DNA from: Malachius bipustulatus
Lineage: Eukaryota; Arthropoda; Insecta; Coleoptera; Melyridae
Direction of reading: 5' to 3'
Assembly (NCBI GenBank): GCA_910589415.1
Contig: OU342639.1
Span: 17,492,268 to 17,556,267 of the forward strand
Length of the DNA stretch: 64,000 bases
Shown here: piece by piece, positions 9,401 to 18,754 of the stretch
Layout of the letters: every line of letters starts with the position of its first letter
How positions within the stretch are numbered: position 1 is the stretch's first letter
The notes under the pieces: model-generated
Database searches by the model: none
Told to the model about the DNA's origin: nothing
What the model saw: the letters and a program-made list of their open reading frames with translations, nothing else
Made by a program: the position numbers and the translations under genes

Positions 9401-10814
9401 AGATAAACATTATTGAATTAATAATAATTATTTCTATTAATTAGGAACTATGATGCAATTTAATGGAAATTATTAAACAATTCATTTCTATAATAACAGG
9501 TTTGTGAATTTTATATCTTTTCTCTCATGAGATTAACTTTGAATTATTTTACATATCGAGTATACCTATGCCTACTTATAATAATTATTGTTCTACCGTA
9601 TAGCCGCTACTTTTGACTGATGGTTTATCAGACCGTGTTGTAATGAAAAAAACAACACTGTTTTGACTTTTGATTTTCATTACTCAACAGGTATGTGTAA
9701 TGAGAACACTTTCAGGCTACCTATGCAAAGTTGTTCTGTAATTGTCAACTTTCATATAAGGGAATAGATAAACTTTATAGGTATTTGACGACTAATAAAG
9801 TCCCTTAATCGATTACAGGTGGTGGAGGGGGGTGGTTCAAGTTTCTTTTTTTTGAAGTTTTTGGCGCATATATCGAAAATGGTGGATCGCACAGGGAAGT
9901 TTATACTTTCCAAAATTAAAGCCTGTTAAATTCACTATCAAATTTTACATCCACATTTTACTCTTTGTGTTACCACGTCTTTTTAGATATATAGCCGGGG
10001 AAAATGTAAAACTTACAGAAAAAAAACTTGCGTAAGTGTTCCCCGAAAAACGTAAGATGCTATTACACATTTTTCGGAAAAATATTACATTCGCCGGCTC
10101 ATGTATCTCAAGAATGACATGAGGAAAATCGTTCATTCATTTTGACCAATAAAGCAATTTGTTCCTAAAGATGTTGACCTAGTTTTTCACAACAAGTAGG
10201 TATTATTACAATTACAATTATTATATGGATAATCTACAAACATTTTTTTTTCTTACTTACCCTTCCTATATTATTCAAATTGACCAATTCAAACAATTTG
10301 CTATCGGGACCCAATCGCAACTCATATCTTTCAGTTTCAGTGTTAACACCAGGATCATTTTTTATTTCATATCCATAAATCTGTTGGAGATCGTTTAAAG
10401 AATTAATTTCTATCTTCCCCTGAACAATGTAACTGTCAGGGCGGGGATCATCTAGAATGTCAACAAATAAATATAAACGATTTTAATAATTATTTTCAGT
10501 TACCAACCACTGCAAGAAAATTTATAAGAAAACAATAAGCCGTTTGTGGAAGCGTAGAAGCAACGTAGATCTTCCAGTAAAAGTACACTGTGTTTTTGCT
10601 CCCAAGAGCAGATGTTGTTATGATGGGCAGGCGGATTCCTTTCCAAATGTTGGTCATAAATTCCTGGCAGTGTTTCTAAAAAAAATAAAACAAACTATTA
10701 CTCAGATGGTTGGAGGTTTCACCTGTGACGAGAATGACCGAGAATCTTTGGCAAACCAAGGAGAAGATTTTCGTAGAAGGAATCCTCGAATACTTTATCG
10801 ACGACGAATTCCAT
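3203..10814 (-). CDS. TPGS2: Tubulin polyglutamylase complex subunit 2, spliced, 5 exons
   Basis: Five minus-strand exons join in phase: 10814-10739, 10675-10508, 10451-10261, 6258-6079 and 3490-3203. They total 903 nt, which is 300 codons plus stop, the length I recall for human TPGS2. Short blocks match the human protein as I remember it: KILETLPGI versus RILESSPGV across the exon 1/2 junction, ICSWEQKH versus ISSWEQKN in exon 2, EINSLNDLQQI versus AINSISKLTQL in exon 3, and IHHLGIPFWQFAYTS versus ITHLGLPQWQYAFTS in exon 4. The C-terminus is lysine-rich, as in the family. TPGS2 is a non-catalytic subunit of the TTLL1-containing complex that adds glutamate chains to tubulin tails, relevant to axonemes and neurons. 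The initiator ATG at 10814 has an in-frame TAG four codons upstream. Introns are 63, 56, 4002 and 2588 bp. No alignment was run. Confidence 0.82.
3491..6078 (-). other. TPGS2 intron 4
   Basis: A 2588-bp intron. It holds stretches rich in GTTCTAGAGTTC-like words (4090-4330), a CACCCTGTATAT half-terminus near 4640 and a complete inverted-repeat element at 5326-5850. No exon-like sequence was found. Confidence 0.6.
5326..5850. mobile_element. Foldback element with TACAGGGTG ends
   Basis: The left end (TACAGGGTGTTTTGTAATTG) and right end (CAATTACATAACACCCTGTA) are inverted copies. They extend about 80 bp inward, with a GGGTCCATTTTAAGAAG block near 5377 and its complement near 5785. TA flanks both sides, consistent with a TA target duplication. 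There is no transposase; this is a non-autonomous 0.5-kb element inside TPGS2 intron 4. Confidence 0.75.
6079..6258 (-). CDS. TPGS2: TPGS2 exon 4
   Basis: The acceptor is TTCTTTTAG and the exon is exactly 60 codons in phase 0, starting VTLVYINPRYLPTIW and ending SNGVPEWTE before a GTAATT donor. LADDFTTYLKMCIHHLG followed by IPFWQFAYTS is the strongest single match to TPGS2. Confidence 0.85.
6365..7540 (+). pseudogene. LINE 5' fragment with decayed AP-endonuclease
   Basis: A GC-rich leader (about 6370-6650) is followed by broken frames of an apurinic-type endonuclease: VGVFVRSDLSCKPEEDLEPQ, a YRPPS-like segment (read CTDHQAIRS), a LLGDFNV-like stretch near 7040, and KAPLGSSDHKLVSTSCVLP with the SDH catalytic motif. 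From 7156 the protein parallels the copy at 40531-41052 (same order of GSSDHK, RVVWH, LTGMEAYIP). Several frameshifts and an internal deletion near 7090 kill it. It lies inside TPGS2 intron 3, in the opposite orientation to the gene. Confidence 0.75.
7551..7832. repeat. Dispersed repeat, second copy at 15870-16150
   Basis: Starting at TTCTTCAACATATAATTTGA this stretch can be matched almost base by base, with indels, to 15870-16150. Shared landmarks are TCGAAAATTAGCTTACACTT, CAATCGCAACGACAATTAA-like text and GGTCTTTTAATAACGAAGAT. No coding capacity; family unknown. Confidence 0.7.
7976..8029. repeat. 54-bp hairpin-bearing repeat, inverse copy at 50936-50991
   Basis: AATCGCATAAAAATACACTA followed by TTTATGCGATT forms a stem. 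The whole block through TGATGCGCAAGAAGGTTTTT occurs as its exact reverse complement 43 kb away at 50936-50991. It abuts the half-element that starts at about 8035. Confidence 0.75.
8035..8303. mobile_element. Right half of a TACAGGGTG foldback element
   Basis: The landmarks ACCAACTGTAAAAGCCAATC, ATAACATAGGAGC, ACTTTGATATG, CATATGGGACACTCTGTA, TGGCCATTGTGATC and GAGCTGGGACACC appear in the same order as in the right arms of the elements ending at 18722 and 26291. The left arm is missing and the final CCTGTA has decayed. Confidence 0.7.
9246..9308 (+). repeat. 5S rRNA-derived fragment (possible SINE3-type relic)
   Basis: The segment ends CTTATTGGATGGGTGACC, closely matching the conserved 3' promoter part (box C) of 5S rRNA, TACTTGGATGGGTGACC. 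It is preceded by AAGTGCAGCATGG at the place where 5S has its AAGTTAAGCAACG-like box A. The 5' half and the closing stem are missing, so this is not a working 5S gene. 5S-headed SINEs are a plausible source; no LINE-like tail was identified. Confidence 0.45.
10261..10451 (-). CDS. TPGS2: TPGS2 exon 3
   Basis: The acceptor ends ATTCTAG and the donor is AGG/GTAAGT. The exon begins with two bases (AT) that complete a GAT codon, then reads 63 open codons: DPRPDSYIVQGKIEINSLND to GPDSKLFELVNLNNIGR. The other two frames are closed almost at once. It ends in phase 0, matching exon 4. Confidence 0.82.
10508..10675 (-). CDS. TPGS2: TPGS2 exon 2
   Basis: The acceptor is a T-run ending TTTTTTTTAG at 10676-10677. 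The exon starts with two bases, reads 55 codons including NNICSWEQKH and LEDLRCFYASTNGLLFS, and ends with one base before a GTTGGT donor. The SWEQK and FY-x-x-TNG motifs are the most family-like in the protein. Part of this exon recurs at 11553-11620. Confidence 0.82.
10739..10814 (-). CDS. TPGS2: TPGS2 exon 1
   Basis: Reads MEFVVDKVFEDSFYENLLLG, then LPKIL, plus one base (G). The donor is a weak GTCATT. That G and the AA opening exon 2 make a Glu codon, giving KIL-E-TLPGI, which matches the family's ILESSPGV. A stronger-looking CAG/GTGAAA donor 15 bases further on would put a stop into exon 2 and is rejected. Confidence 0.75.
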
Positions 10815-11668
10815 TATTACCTATATCTAAGGACGAAATGCTGGGGTGCTGAGAAGAAGGGTCGGATTTTATTGATCAAACGATGTGTGTTAGTTACATT
10901 TTATTTTTTTATTTGCAATTTTTGTTCAAACTCTGTTTGTTCATGTGGTTAATTAAGGAGGTATTTCATAGTTTTTATTTGTTTGTTTAAAAAGCAAGGC
11001 AACGACCCTAGCAGAGATTCTATTTATTCAAAAAATTACTTTTGTATTACAATGCAGCGAGGAACATGCTACATACCTAGCAGCTTCTGCTACTACTGTG
11101 TGGGTCATATCTGTTTACTTACCCTCACTCATAGATGGCAGATCTGTACGTACAGTACACCTGTTTAAATCAAATCGATGATCTACCTACTTGTTGAAAG
11201 AAATTATTTCCCCGTTATTTTTATTTCCAATCCTATATGTATTTCCAAAATATTATGGAGGGTTAAAAAAATTCGTAAATCTTGTAATATTTTTCAAAAC
11301 TAAATTAAAGAAAAAATAATTTGGAAATAGGTATTCAGAATAGGTTTATTCATGTTGTGATATAGGTATACCTATAAAAAATATGAACCTAATAAGTGTT
11401 GTTTTTTTGATTTAAAAGTTACGGAAACTATTACTTGCGATTTCAAAGAAACGGTTGCAAAAAATGTATTTCGATTGAGGCCATGACAGTTTTTTTTTTT
11501 TTTTGTAAATTAATCCAGTTTCCCAAATACAAAGTTGTTTACCTATAACAAGGTTGTTATGATGGGCAGACGGATTCCTTTCCAAATGTTGGTCATCAAT
11601 AATTATTATTCTTGGCAGTTACTAAAGAGTAGGTACCTCTACTGAGATTCTTATTAGGATGGTAACTT
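10815..11668 (-). promoter_or_regulatory. TPGS2 upstream region
   Basis: Sequence 5' of the TPGS2 start codon. I see no TATA box or convincing initiator. It contains the exon-2 duplicate at 11553-11620 and otherwise AT-rich DNA. A promoter must lie here or beyond, but cannot be placed. Confidence 0.3.
11553..11620 (-). pseudogene. Partial duplicate of TPGS2 exon 2
   Basis: GTTGTTATGATGGGCAGACG, CGGATTCCTTTCCAAATGTT and GGTCATCAATAA match exon 2 at about 10614-10672. There is one G-to-A change (GGCAGG to GGCAGA) and a short insertion of AT-rich bases (AATTATTATT) before CTTGGCAG. The reading frame is broken by that insertion and the copy lacks the rest of the exon. Confidence 0.7.
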
Positions 11669-12872
11669 ATACAGGGTGTCCCATAATATGTGGGCAATCT
11701 CCCGGATTTGGGTAAATTTCGTAAAAATAAATGAAAAAATAGCTATAAAATTAATTCCTCAGAGACACCCCTACAAAGATATTAGCTGTTGAAGTTGAGA
11801 GTTGAAAATCAATTTTTTGCAATAACTTTTTTATTTCTTGACCGATTTTGATAATTTTTGGTTTTGTTTTGTATTATTTTGAACTGTTTAGAATAGTGTT
11901 TCATAATCTTTGGTAGCACATACATAGACCTCGGGATGGCATAACCCTCTCATTCACTTGAAAGAAAACAATTTAAATAATAATTTTACAGTTTTTTAAG
12001 GTTAATTTTCTTTTTATTTGACATTTTTTACATAAAAAATGTATCTTTATTTATTTCGATAGAGCGAACCGTTATCGAGATAAACGTCCTTCTAATAGGT
12101 GATGCGTCGCAGGAACTTTCTAAATTTCAAGTAAATTTTAACAAGATGGCTGACCTTTGACAGTAAATTGAGCAGGAAACAAAACAATAACTTAATTAAA
12201 AAACACGTCAGTGTCAAAGATTTCATTTCATGCAGATTCAATTCTAACTGATTTTCTGCGTATTCAGCATTTTTGTAACTCATTTTAAAATCAGTTAGAA
12301 TTGAATCTGCATGAAATGAAATCTTTGACACTGACGTGTTTTTTAATTAAGTTATTGTTTTGTTTCCTGCTCAATTTACTGTCATAGGTCAGCCATCTTG
12401 TTAAAATTTACTTGAAATTTAGAAAGTTCCTGCGACGCATCACCTATTAGAAGGACGTTTATCTCGATAACGGTTCGCTCTATCGAAATAAATAAGGATA
12501 CATTTTTTATGTAAAAAATGTCAAATAAAAAGAAAATTAACCTTAAAAAACTGTAAAATTATTATTTTTATTGTTTTCTTTCAAGTGAATGAGGGGGTTA
12601 TGCCATCCCGAGGTCTATGTATGTGCTACCAAAGATTATGAAACACTATTCTAAACAGTCCCAAATAATACAAAATAAAACCAAAAATTATCAAAATCGG
12701 TCAAGAAATAAAAAAGTTATTGCAAAAAATTGATTTTCAACCCTCAACTTCAACAGCTAATATCTTTGTAGGGGTGTCTCTGAGGAATTAATTTTATAGC
12801 TATTTTTTCATTTATTTTTACGAAATTTACCCAAATCCGGGAGATTGCCCACATATTATGGGACACCCTGTA
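11669..12872. mobile_element. 1.2-kb near-perfect palindromic foldback element
   Basis: The left end TACAGGGTGTCCCATAATAT and right end ATATTATGGGACACCCTGTA face each other. Pairing continues for about 585 bp to a centre near 12256-12286 (31-nt spacer). Examples are AGACCTCGGGATGGCATAACC near 11930 and its complement near 12600, and GCGTCGCAGGAACTTTC near 12104 and its complement near 12430. TA flanks both ends. The element is nearly all arm, with no transposase. High arm identity suggests recent formation or ongoing gene conversion. Confidence 0.85.
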
Positions 12873-14112
12873 TAGGTACCTACCTATAATTTTTTATTAT
12901 TATTAGGTATACCTACCTAATGATTGATTATTATTACCTATAAAGTTTGATTGATTAATAAAGTATTGATTAAGATTAAGAGTACCTACTATACCTTAAA
13001 AATCAGCCAATCAGCGTTATTAAAATTAGAGGTATAGGTAACCTATATTAAACAAATTCATAGATTATATTATTGCCCCTTGTATCTACTTTAATTAAAT
13101 ATTATTATTTAATAGCAAGGTGAATATTTTATTATTAACTATTGTTATCTAGCTCCTAATCACCTCAATTTTATAATTTAATTTAGGTATACTTTCTATT
13201 GATGTGAAAAAATGTATATATAGGGTGTTCCTTGGCCAGTGATGCCGAAATTTTCTATTTTTTTAACAGTTTTAACAGGACACTTGTAATATTATTGTAT
13301 TTTCATTTTTCCTGAGAAAATACAATAAGAATTTCCCAGTTGCAGATCAAATTGGTATGTTATGAGTTATAAACAAATGGAAACGCCATTTTAGATTTGC
13401 AAAGTTGTTTACATTAAAAACGGCTTAAGATATACCTAGGTATACCTCTACATATCAGAAAACGGTTTAGCATGTTCCTGCGTTTTAACTTATTATGTAT
13501 TATCCTATGACGTTAGATGGGATGTTTATACATGATGATGAATTTCCGTCACCCTGTATAGCTTTAAAAATTTCAAGTAGGTATAGGTAAGTAGGTAGGT
13601 AAAAAAAATGCTATTTTCACTTATTTATATAGCTCGATAACCTACTTTATTTTAAACTGCGTAACTGAAAAAACCATTCATATTGGATTGTTTCAGTAAA
13701 TATGAAAATATGGTATACAATAATATCCTGACTTATTTAAAAAATTGACAACGTCATCATTACCAAGCCAATGAGCATCCTCTGTACCTATACCTATATA
13801 TTTTTTTTAATCAGTAGAAAGTAAATTAAATTATAAAATTGACCTGTTTTTTCATTTTCTTCAAAACTCAAAATTTAAGGATTAACTGAGGGGTACCGGG
13901 ATTTTTTCAACACCCCTCTATACTTACGTAGGTACCTATATATCATAAATTTAATACCTACCTAATACGTAGGTAAAATAATATAATGATTTATTTTGTT
14001 AATAAAATAAAAATAGCTAGGTACATGAAGTATATGCGCGTCTATTCAAAAATGAAGATTAAAAATTTTGATGAATCATTAATTATTAATTAAATTAATC
14101 ATATATATATAT
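12873..14112. other. AT-rich DNA with a decayed foldback relic
   Basis: Mostly AT-rich sequence with TACCTACC microsatellite runs. At 13216-13560 there is a relic of the foldback family: a TATAGGGTGTTCC end, the shared core words GAGTTATAAACAA, AAAACGGCTTAAGATA and TATTATCCTATGACGT, and a CACCCTGTATA end. No gene seen. Confidence 0.55.
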
Positions 14113-14726
14113 ATACAGGGTGTCCCAGCTTATTCGAAGCTGTCTCTGTACGCCAAAAGATGGATTTTTTGCAAAAAATTTTTGCAAATTCAAGTACAGA
14201 ATCACAATGGCCATTATTTAAAATTATTTTGGAGTATACAGAGTGTCCCATATGACAGTGGCATATCAAAGTTATGTTTTTTAAATGGAATGGAATGCTC
14301 CTATGTTATTGCATTTTTGGATTGTCTGAGAGAGAAAATAAGATTGGCTTTTATAGTTGGTATTTAAATTCAGAAGTTTTTGAGTTATAAACAAGTGAAA
14401 ATCGTCATTTTTCAAGTTCAAAGCCCTGTACAACGAAAACGGCTGAAGATAGAGAAAAACGGCTTACATGTCCCTATTTTAACTTTTCATGTACTATCCT
14501 ATGATGTAGATGAAATGTTTATACAGGGTGATAAAAAATGTGAAAAATTCTGAGATTGCTCCACGCGTCGCCAAATAAAAAAATCAAAGAAAGTACAAAT
14601 GTTTCTATACCATAGGATAGTACATAAAAAGTTAAAATAGGGATATGTAAGCGTTTTTCTCTATCTTGAACCGTTTTCGTTGTATAGGTCCTTGAACTTG
14701 AAAAATGACGATATTCACTTGTTCTT

Positions 14727-17335
14727 CCGAGATCGATGAAATCGTAAATCGAGGAAGTATACTGAGCCTACCACCCGAAAAATGTCTGTCACTCGGTCGG
14801 GCGTTCTGTGACGATCCTAGGAAACACTCTAGAGGCGCCAGTTTTCGTCGTAGGAAGTTGAAATTTGGCTCGATTGAAGAGGCTCACGGTCCCACGATGT
14901 CCATTGAAAATGAGTGGGATCCGTTACCGGGAAGTGGCTTTTTTTCCGGGAATTTCTGGTTTTTTTGGGAACGACCTAGGAAACACTCTAAGTGTCCGAA
15001 AAATGCACCGATCGGGATGAAACTCGGTAGCGACGAAGCTCGGGACCCACAAATACGACCTATTGAAAATGGGCTGGATCCGAGTATTTTATTAAGGCCC
15101 CCGTTCAGGGCCGTATTTTTTTAAAACGTCCCGACATAAGGATTTGTTTCTCGGTAACGGTACGTCGCGGACAGATTCTGCAAGTACAGTTACTTATGGA
15201 AAGCATAGACGTATAAACTTTGTAAAGATCGTTTTTCGAAAAAATAATTAGGTGAGCGATAATGGACTCTCAAAAATTGAGTACACCGTTTTCGCATGAT
15301 TTTTCGACTATTTCGAATTTTTTTCAAAATTTATTTGACCGATCGAAAAAATAACAAAACAGAGCCGTTAGTTACCTACTAAAAAGACGATGATGATTTT
15401 TTTGTGAAAAGTCGGGAAAAGTGACTTATTCAAAAAAACAAAAAAATCACGATTGGCTTAAAAAAATAACAAAATTTTTTTTTAACGAAAACGGTGCATC
15501 CTAGCAAAAAAACAAATCAGACCTTTTTTGAATAGTTCTTCAAGTGCTATTTTTTTATTTGAAACATTTTTCCCGGAAAATTGCCTGTTTGGGAGCGGCA
15601 ATTGTTTCTTCAATAATAACAATTGACCAAATGCTACTCTTTATCGCATGCTTTCAAATTTCTTTCGAAACATTGTCGACCGATCGAAAAAATAATAAAA
15701 CTGTATGATAGAGACGTTCTTTACCTACAAAAAATATAGATATATTTTTCCTAAACCGTTGGAAAATCTGTCAAAATTCGGAAAAACTTTGGCAGGTCAT
15801 TGAAACTGTTCAGGCGTGTTTCAAATATAACATCTTCGATCGACGACACAAGTACACTTTTGTCAAATTCTTTTCTTCAACACATAATTTGAAGTTTTGG
15901 CTTCATTTTGTGTCGATTATGTTGGTACTTTAAACAAAAAATGAAAATTTTCCTCGCTGCTCGAAAATTAGCTTACACTTTTATTTTTATTAAAAAATTG
16001 ATAAATTAATGCTTTTTTATTTTTTTTTGTCATATTTTTTATACACGATTGGGAAAATTAGAAGGACAGTCGCAACGACAATTAATTAAAGTAAATGATT
16101 GTGAAAAAATTATCCACATTGGTCTTTTAATAACGAAGATATGACAATTCTAAGAAATTGTCAATAATAATCCAACGGCTGTTCCCGGGCGCGATCGTGA
16201 TCGCGACGCATCGAAGCCGGGCTCGGTCGCTCCGTTCCCCCGCTATATTATTATTATAATGGTAATTATTAGTATGTAACCATAATAAATGCGCGATTCC
16301 TGTTCGGGAAATGCCTTAATTTCTGTTTTTTCTTATGCATTTTGTAAATAATTGTTTTTACAATTAATTGCGATGTACTATTAGTATTTCACTAATAATT
16401 TGGACTGATAATTATTTTCAAAATTTGAAAAATTCACCGTGAAAAATAGAGTACAGAACGTAATGTCACATTACGTATGCGGAAATTCCGTAAACGCGAC
16501 CGAAGGAAATAATTTTTTTGCGATTCGAAGAATCCAGATGGCGGAAGAATCATTTTATTCATAATCAATAAATATGCAGAGATTCTACGAAGTAAGGGTT
16601 GAAAACATAAATTTTAATCATTTTGTAATTTTAACGTAACGAAAAGACTCCCGGCCACTATACAATCCGGTGAAATATTTTCGAAAAACCAAATCGAACT
16701 GTCACATTTGAAACGTCAAAATCGAAAAGTTGAAAAAACGCGAGTTTTTGCACACGAAAAAAATTAATTAAAATCGAAGAATCGAGATGGCGGCCAGATT
16801 TTGGTATCGTCGTAAAGGTAAAATGTGCAGCAATAACATATTATTGGTGGTATAATACAAAAAACTGTCATTTTTTAAATGTCAAAATCAAGAGCATTTA
16901 AAAAAATCGTATCTCTTTTCAACAAAACTCATTTTGGCATTTTGATTCCACAGACCGCGTTGACATATTTGACAGCTGTGAAAAAAAATTCCCGTGCTTC
17001 TGCGCGACCTGTTCTCTCTTTCACGACTAACTTGAACTGTTGAACTAACGCGTGACTAACTTTTACGCGAATCTAACTTTTACGCGCGATCTCGGAAGTT
17101 CCCATATTGGTCCTTCAGGAACGATATAGAAAAAAAACACAAAAAGAGATGAATGGCAGATTTTAACTATGACGCGGAATCCACTGATCACAGTGCCGTA
17201 TAGCGACATAGAAAAAAAGGTAACACGAAAAAAACATGAAAAATTCTAATTTTGACGGGGATCTACTGAAAAACCGGGCCGAAGGCCCGCAATGGAGGGC
17301 CGAAGGCCCGACGCCGCCGGCAGGTCAAGGTCTCG
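14727..17335. mobile_element. Unclassified 2.6-kb insertion in the foldback loop
   Basis: The family core reads CACTTGTTTATAACTC in other copies. Here it is split into CACTTGTT before the block and TTTATAACTC after it. The block contains a diverged tandem duplication (about 14813-14930 and 14970-15080, sharing CTAGGAAACACTCTA, TTGAAAATG and GGATCCG), the dispersed repeat 15870-16150, and a GC-rich end with two GGGCCGAAGGCCCG hairpins at about 17276-17310. The 139-codon open frame at 14705-15124 crosses the junction and looks fortuitous. No transposase recognised. Confidence 0.5.
15870..16150. repeat. Dispersed repeat, second copy at 7551-7832
   Basis: Counterpart of the repeat in TPGS2 intron 3, in the same orientation, lying within the 14727-17335 insertion. 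Shared blocks are listed for 7551-7832. Confidence 0.7.
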
Positions 17336-17551
17336 TTTATAACTCAAAAACTTCTGAATTTAAATACCTACCAACTGTAAAAGCCAATCTTATTATATTA
17401 TCTCTTCTCAGACAATCTAAAAATGTAATAACATAAGGGCATTCCATCTAAAAGAACATAACTTTGATATGCCACTGTCATATGGGACACTCTGTATACT
17501 CCAAAATAATTTTAAATTATGGCCATTGTGATTCTGTACCTACTTGAATTT

Positions 17552-18631
17552 ACTCGGGTGAAGTTAGCAACGAAAACTTTGCAACGGGAGTGGCTAAACA
17601 TCCGGCTGCGGTACGATGATAATTTAATTACATAATCTGCTATTATTGCTTGAACGGGGTTGATTTTTCTCCTTCGTTTGGAAAAATAAATACCCCAGCA
17701 ACGCACCAAGGGCATTTTTTTAGCCGAAAATCTAAAATTACAACACCTGAATATGCGGATTCGGAATTTCAAAAAATCACTGTGGCCGTTCTGGGCCCGG
17801 GCAAGACGAGTTTTCACGAAGGGATGATAGGGTGGATCTTTGTCCTTGGGTTGAAAAAATAAAAACCCCAGCAACGCAACAAGGGCAATTTTTTAGCCGA
17901 AAATCTAAAATTACAACACCTGAATATGCGGATTCGGAATTTCAAAAAATCACTGTGGCCGTTCTGGGCCCGGGCAAGACGAGTTTTTACGAAAGGATGA
18001 TAGGGTGGATCTTTGTCCTTGGGTTGAAAAAATAAAAACCCCAGCAACGCAACAAGGGCTATTTTTGAGCCGAAAATCTAAAATTACAACACCTGAATAT
18101 GCGGATTCGGAATTTCAAAAAATCACTGTGGCCGTTCTGGGCCCGGGAAAGACGAGTTTTCACGAAGGGATGATAGGGTGGATCTTTGTCCTTGGGTTGA
18201 AAAAATAAAAACCCCAGCAACGCAACAAGGGCAATTTTTTAGCCGAAAATCTAAAATTACAACACCTGAATATGCGGATTCGGAATTTCAAAAAATCACT
18301 GTGGCCGTTCTGGGCCCGGGCAAGACGAGTTTTCACAAAGAGATGATAGGGTGGATCTTTGTCCTTGGGTTGAAAAAATAAAAACCACATCAGCGAATTA
18401 CAGTGATTTTTTTAAATTCCGAATCCGCATATTCAGGTGTTGTAATTTTAGATTTTCGGCTAAAAAATTGCCCTTGGTGCGTTGTTGGGGTATTTATTTT
18501 TCCAAACGAAGGAGAAAAATCAACACTGTTCAAGCAATAATAGCAGATTATGTAATTAAATTATCATCGTACCGCAGCCGGATGTTTAGCCACTCCCTTG
18601 GCTAAGTTTTCGTTGCTAACTTCACCCGAGT
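17552..18631. mobile_element. FB-like foldback element, 9-bp target duplication
   Basis: The element begins ACTCGGGTGAAGTTAGCAAC and ends GTTGCTAACTTCACCCGAGT, with inverted arms of roughly 225 bp each. It is bounded by a direct CTTGAATTT at 17543-17551 and 18632-18640. The left arm runs into a 173-bp tandem array. Long inverted repeats built partly from tandem repeats, together with 9-bp duplications, are the hallmarks of Drosophila FB elements and of foldback Mutator-like elements. It sits in the right arm of the 14113-18722 element, and excising it plus one duplication restores that arm. No transposase gene is present. Confidence 0.85.
17660..18390 (+). repeat. 173-bp tandem repeat array, about 4 copies
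   Basis: The word CAGCAACGCA recurs at about 17696, 17869, 18042 and 18215, and each unit carries GCCGAAAATCTAAAATTACA, TGGCCGTTCTGGGCCCGGG and GGGTGGATCTTTGTCCTTGG in order. Units differ by only a few bases. Because 173 is not a multiple of 3 and every unit ends in the same stop, the open frames here (about 67 codons, repeated) are by-products, not genes. Confidence 0.9.
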
Positions 18632-18754
18632 CTTGAATTTTCAAAAAGTAAAAAGTTTTTTGAAAAAGTCCATCGTTCGGCCTACAGAGACCGCTTCGAA
18701 TAAGCTGGGACACCCTGTATAATAAAATTGGTCTAAAAAAGATAATAATAAAGA

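Larger units (their letters stand above)
6259..10260 (-). other. TPGS2 intron 3
   Basis: A 4002-bp intron loaded with transposon debris: the LINE fragment at 6365-7540, dispersed repeats at 7551-7832 and 7976-8029, a half-element at 8035-8303 and a 5S-like piece at 9246-9308. From 8310 to 9240 and from 9310 to 10260 I see only AT-rich sequence. Confidence 0.6.
14113..18722. mobile_element. Foldback element interrupted by two other insertions
   Basis: The left terminus (TACAGGGTGTCCCAGCTTAT, then TCGAAGC) pairs with the right terminus (GCTTCGAATAAGCTGGGACA, then CCCTGTATA). The arms continue through TGGCCATTATTTAAAATTAT at about 14209 and its complement near 17500, and through ATGACAGTGGCATATCAAAG and its complement. 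The arms are separated by a foreign block at about 14727-17335, and the right arm is split by the 17552-18631 element. Removing both restores an ordinary member of the family seen at 24616-26291. Confidence 0.8.

Noticed and set aside
10715..10738. Stronger-looking CAG/GTGAAA donor for TPGS2 exon 1
   Set aside because: Using it puts exon 2 out of phase and brings an immediate stop; the weaker GTCATT donor restores the conserved IL-E-x-x-PG block.
10544..10952. Overlapping plus-strand open frames of 80-102 codons
   Set aside because: They are antisense shadows of TPGS2 exons 1 and 2, which have splice sites and recognised protein blocks on the minus strand.
14705..15124. 139-codon plus-strand open frame
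   Set aside because: It spans the junction between a foldback arm and a foreign insertion, and part of it is an internal tandem duplication; no domain is seen.
17650..18390. Series of near-identical 67-70 codon open frames on both strands
   Set aside because: They repeat with the 173-bp tandem unit, all end at the same place in the unit and have no motif; they are by-products of the repeat.
17660..18390. Regular repeats suggesting a CRISPR-like array
   Set aside because: The 173-bp units are contiguous without unique spacers, lie in a foldback transposon and belong to a eukaryotic genome.
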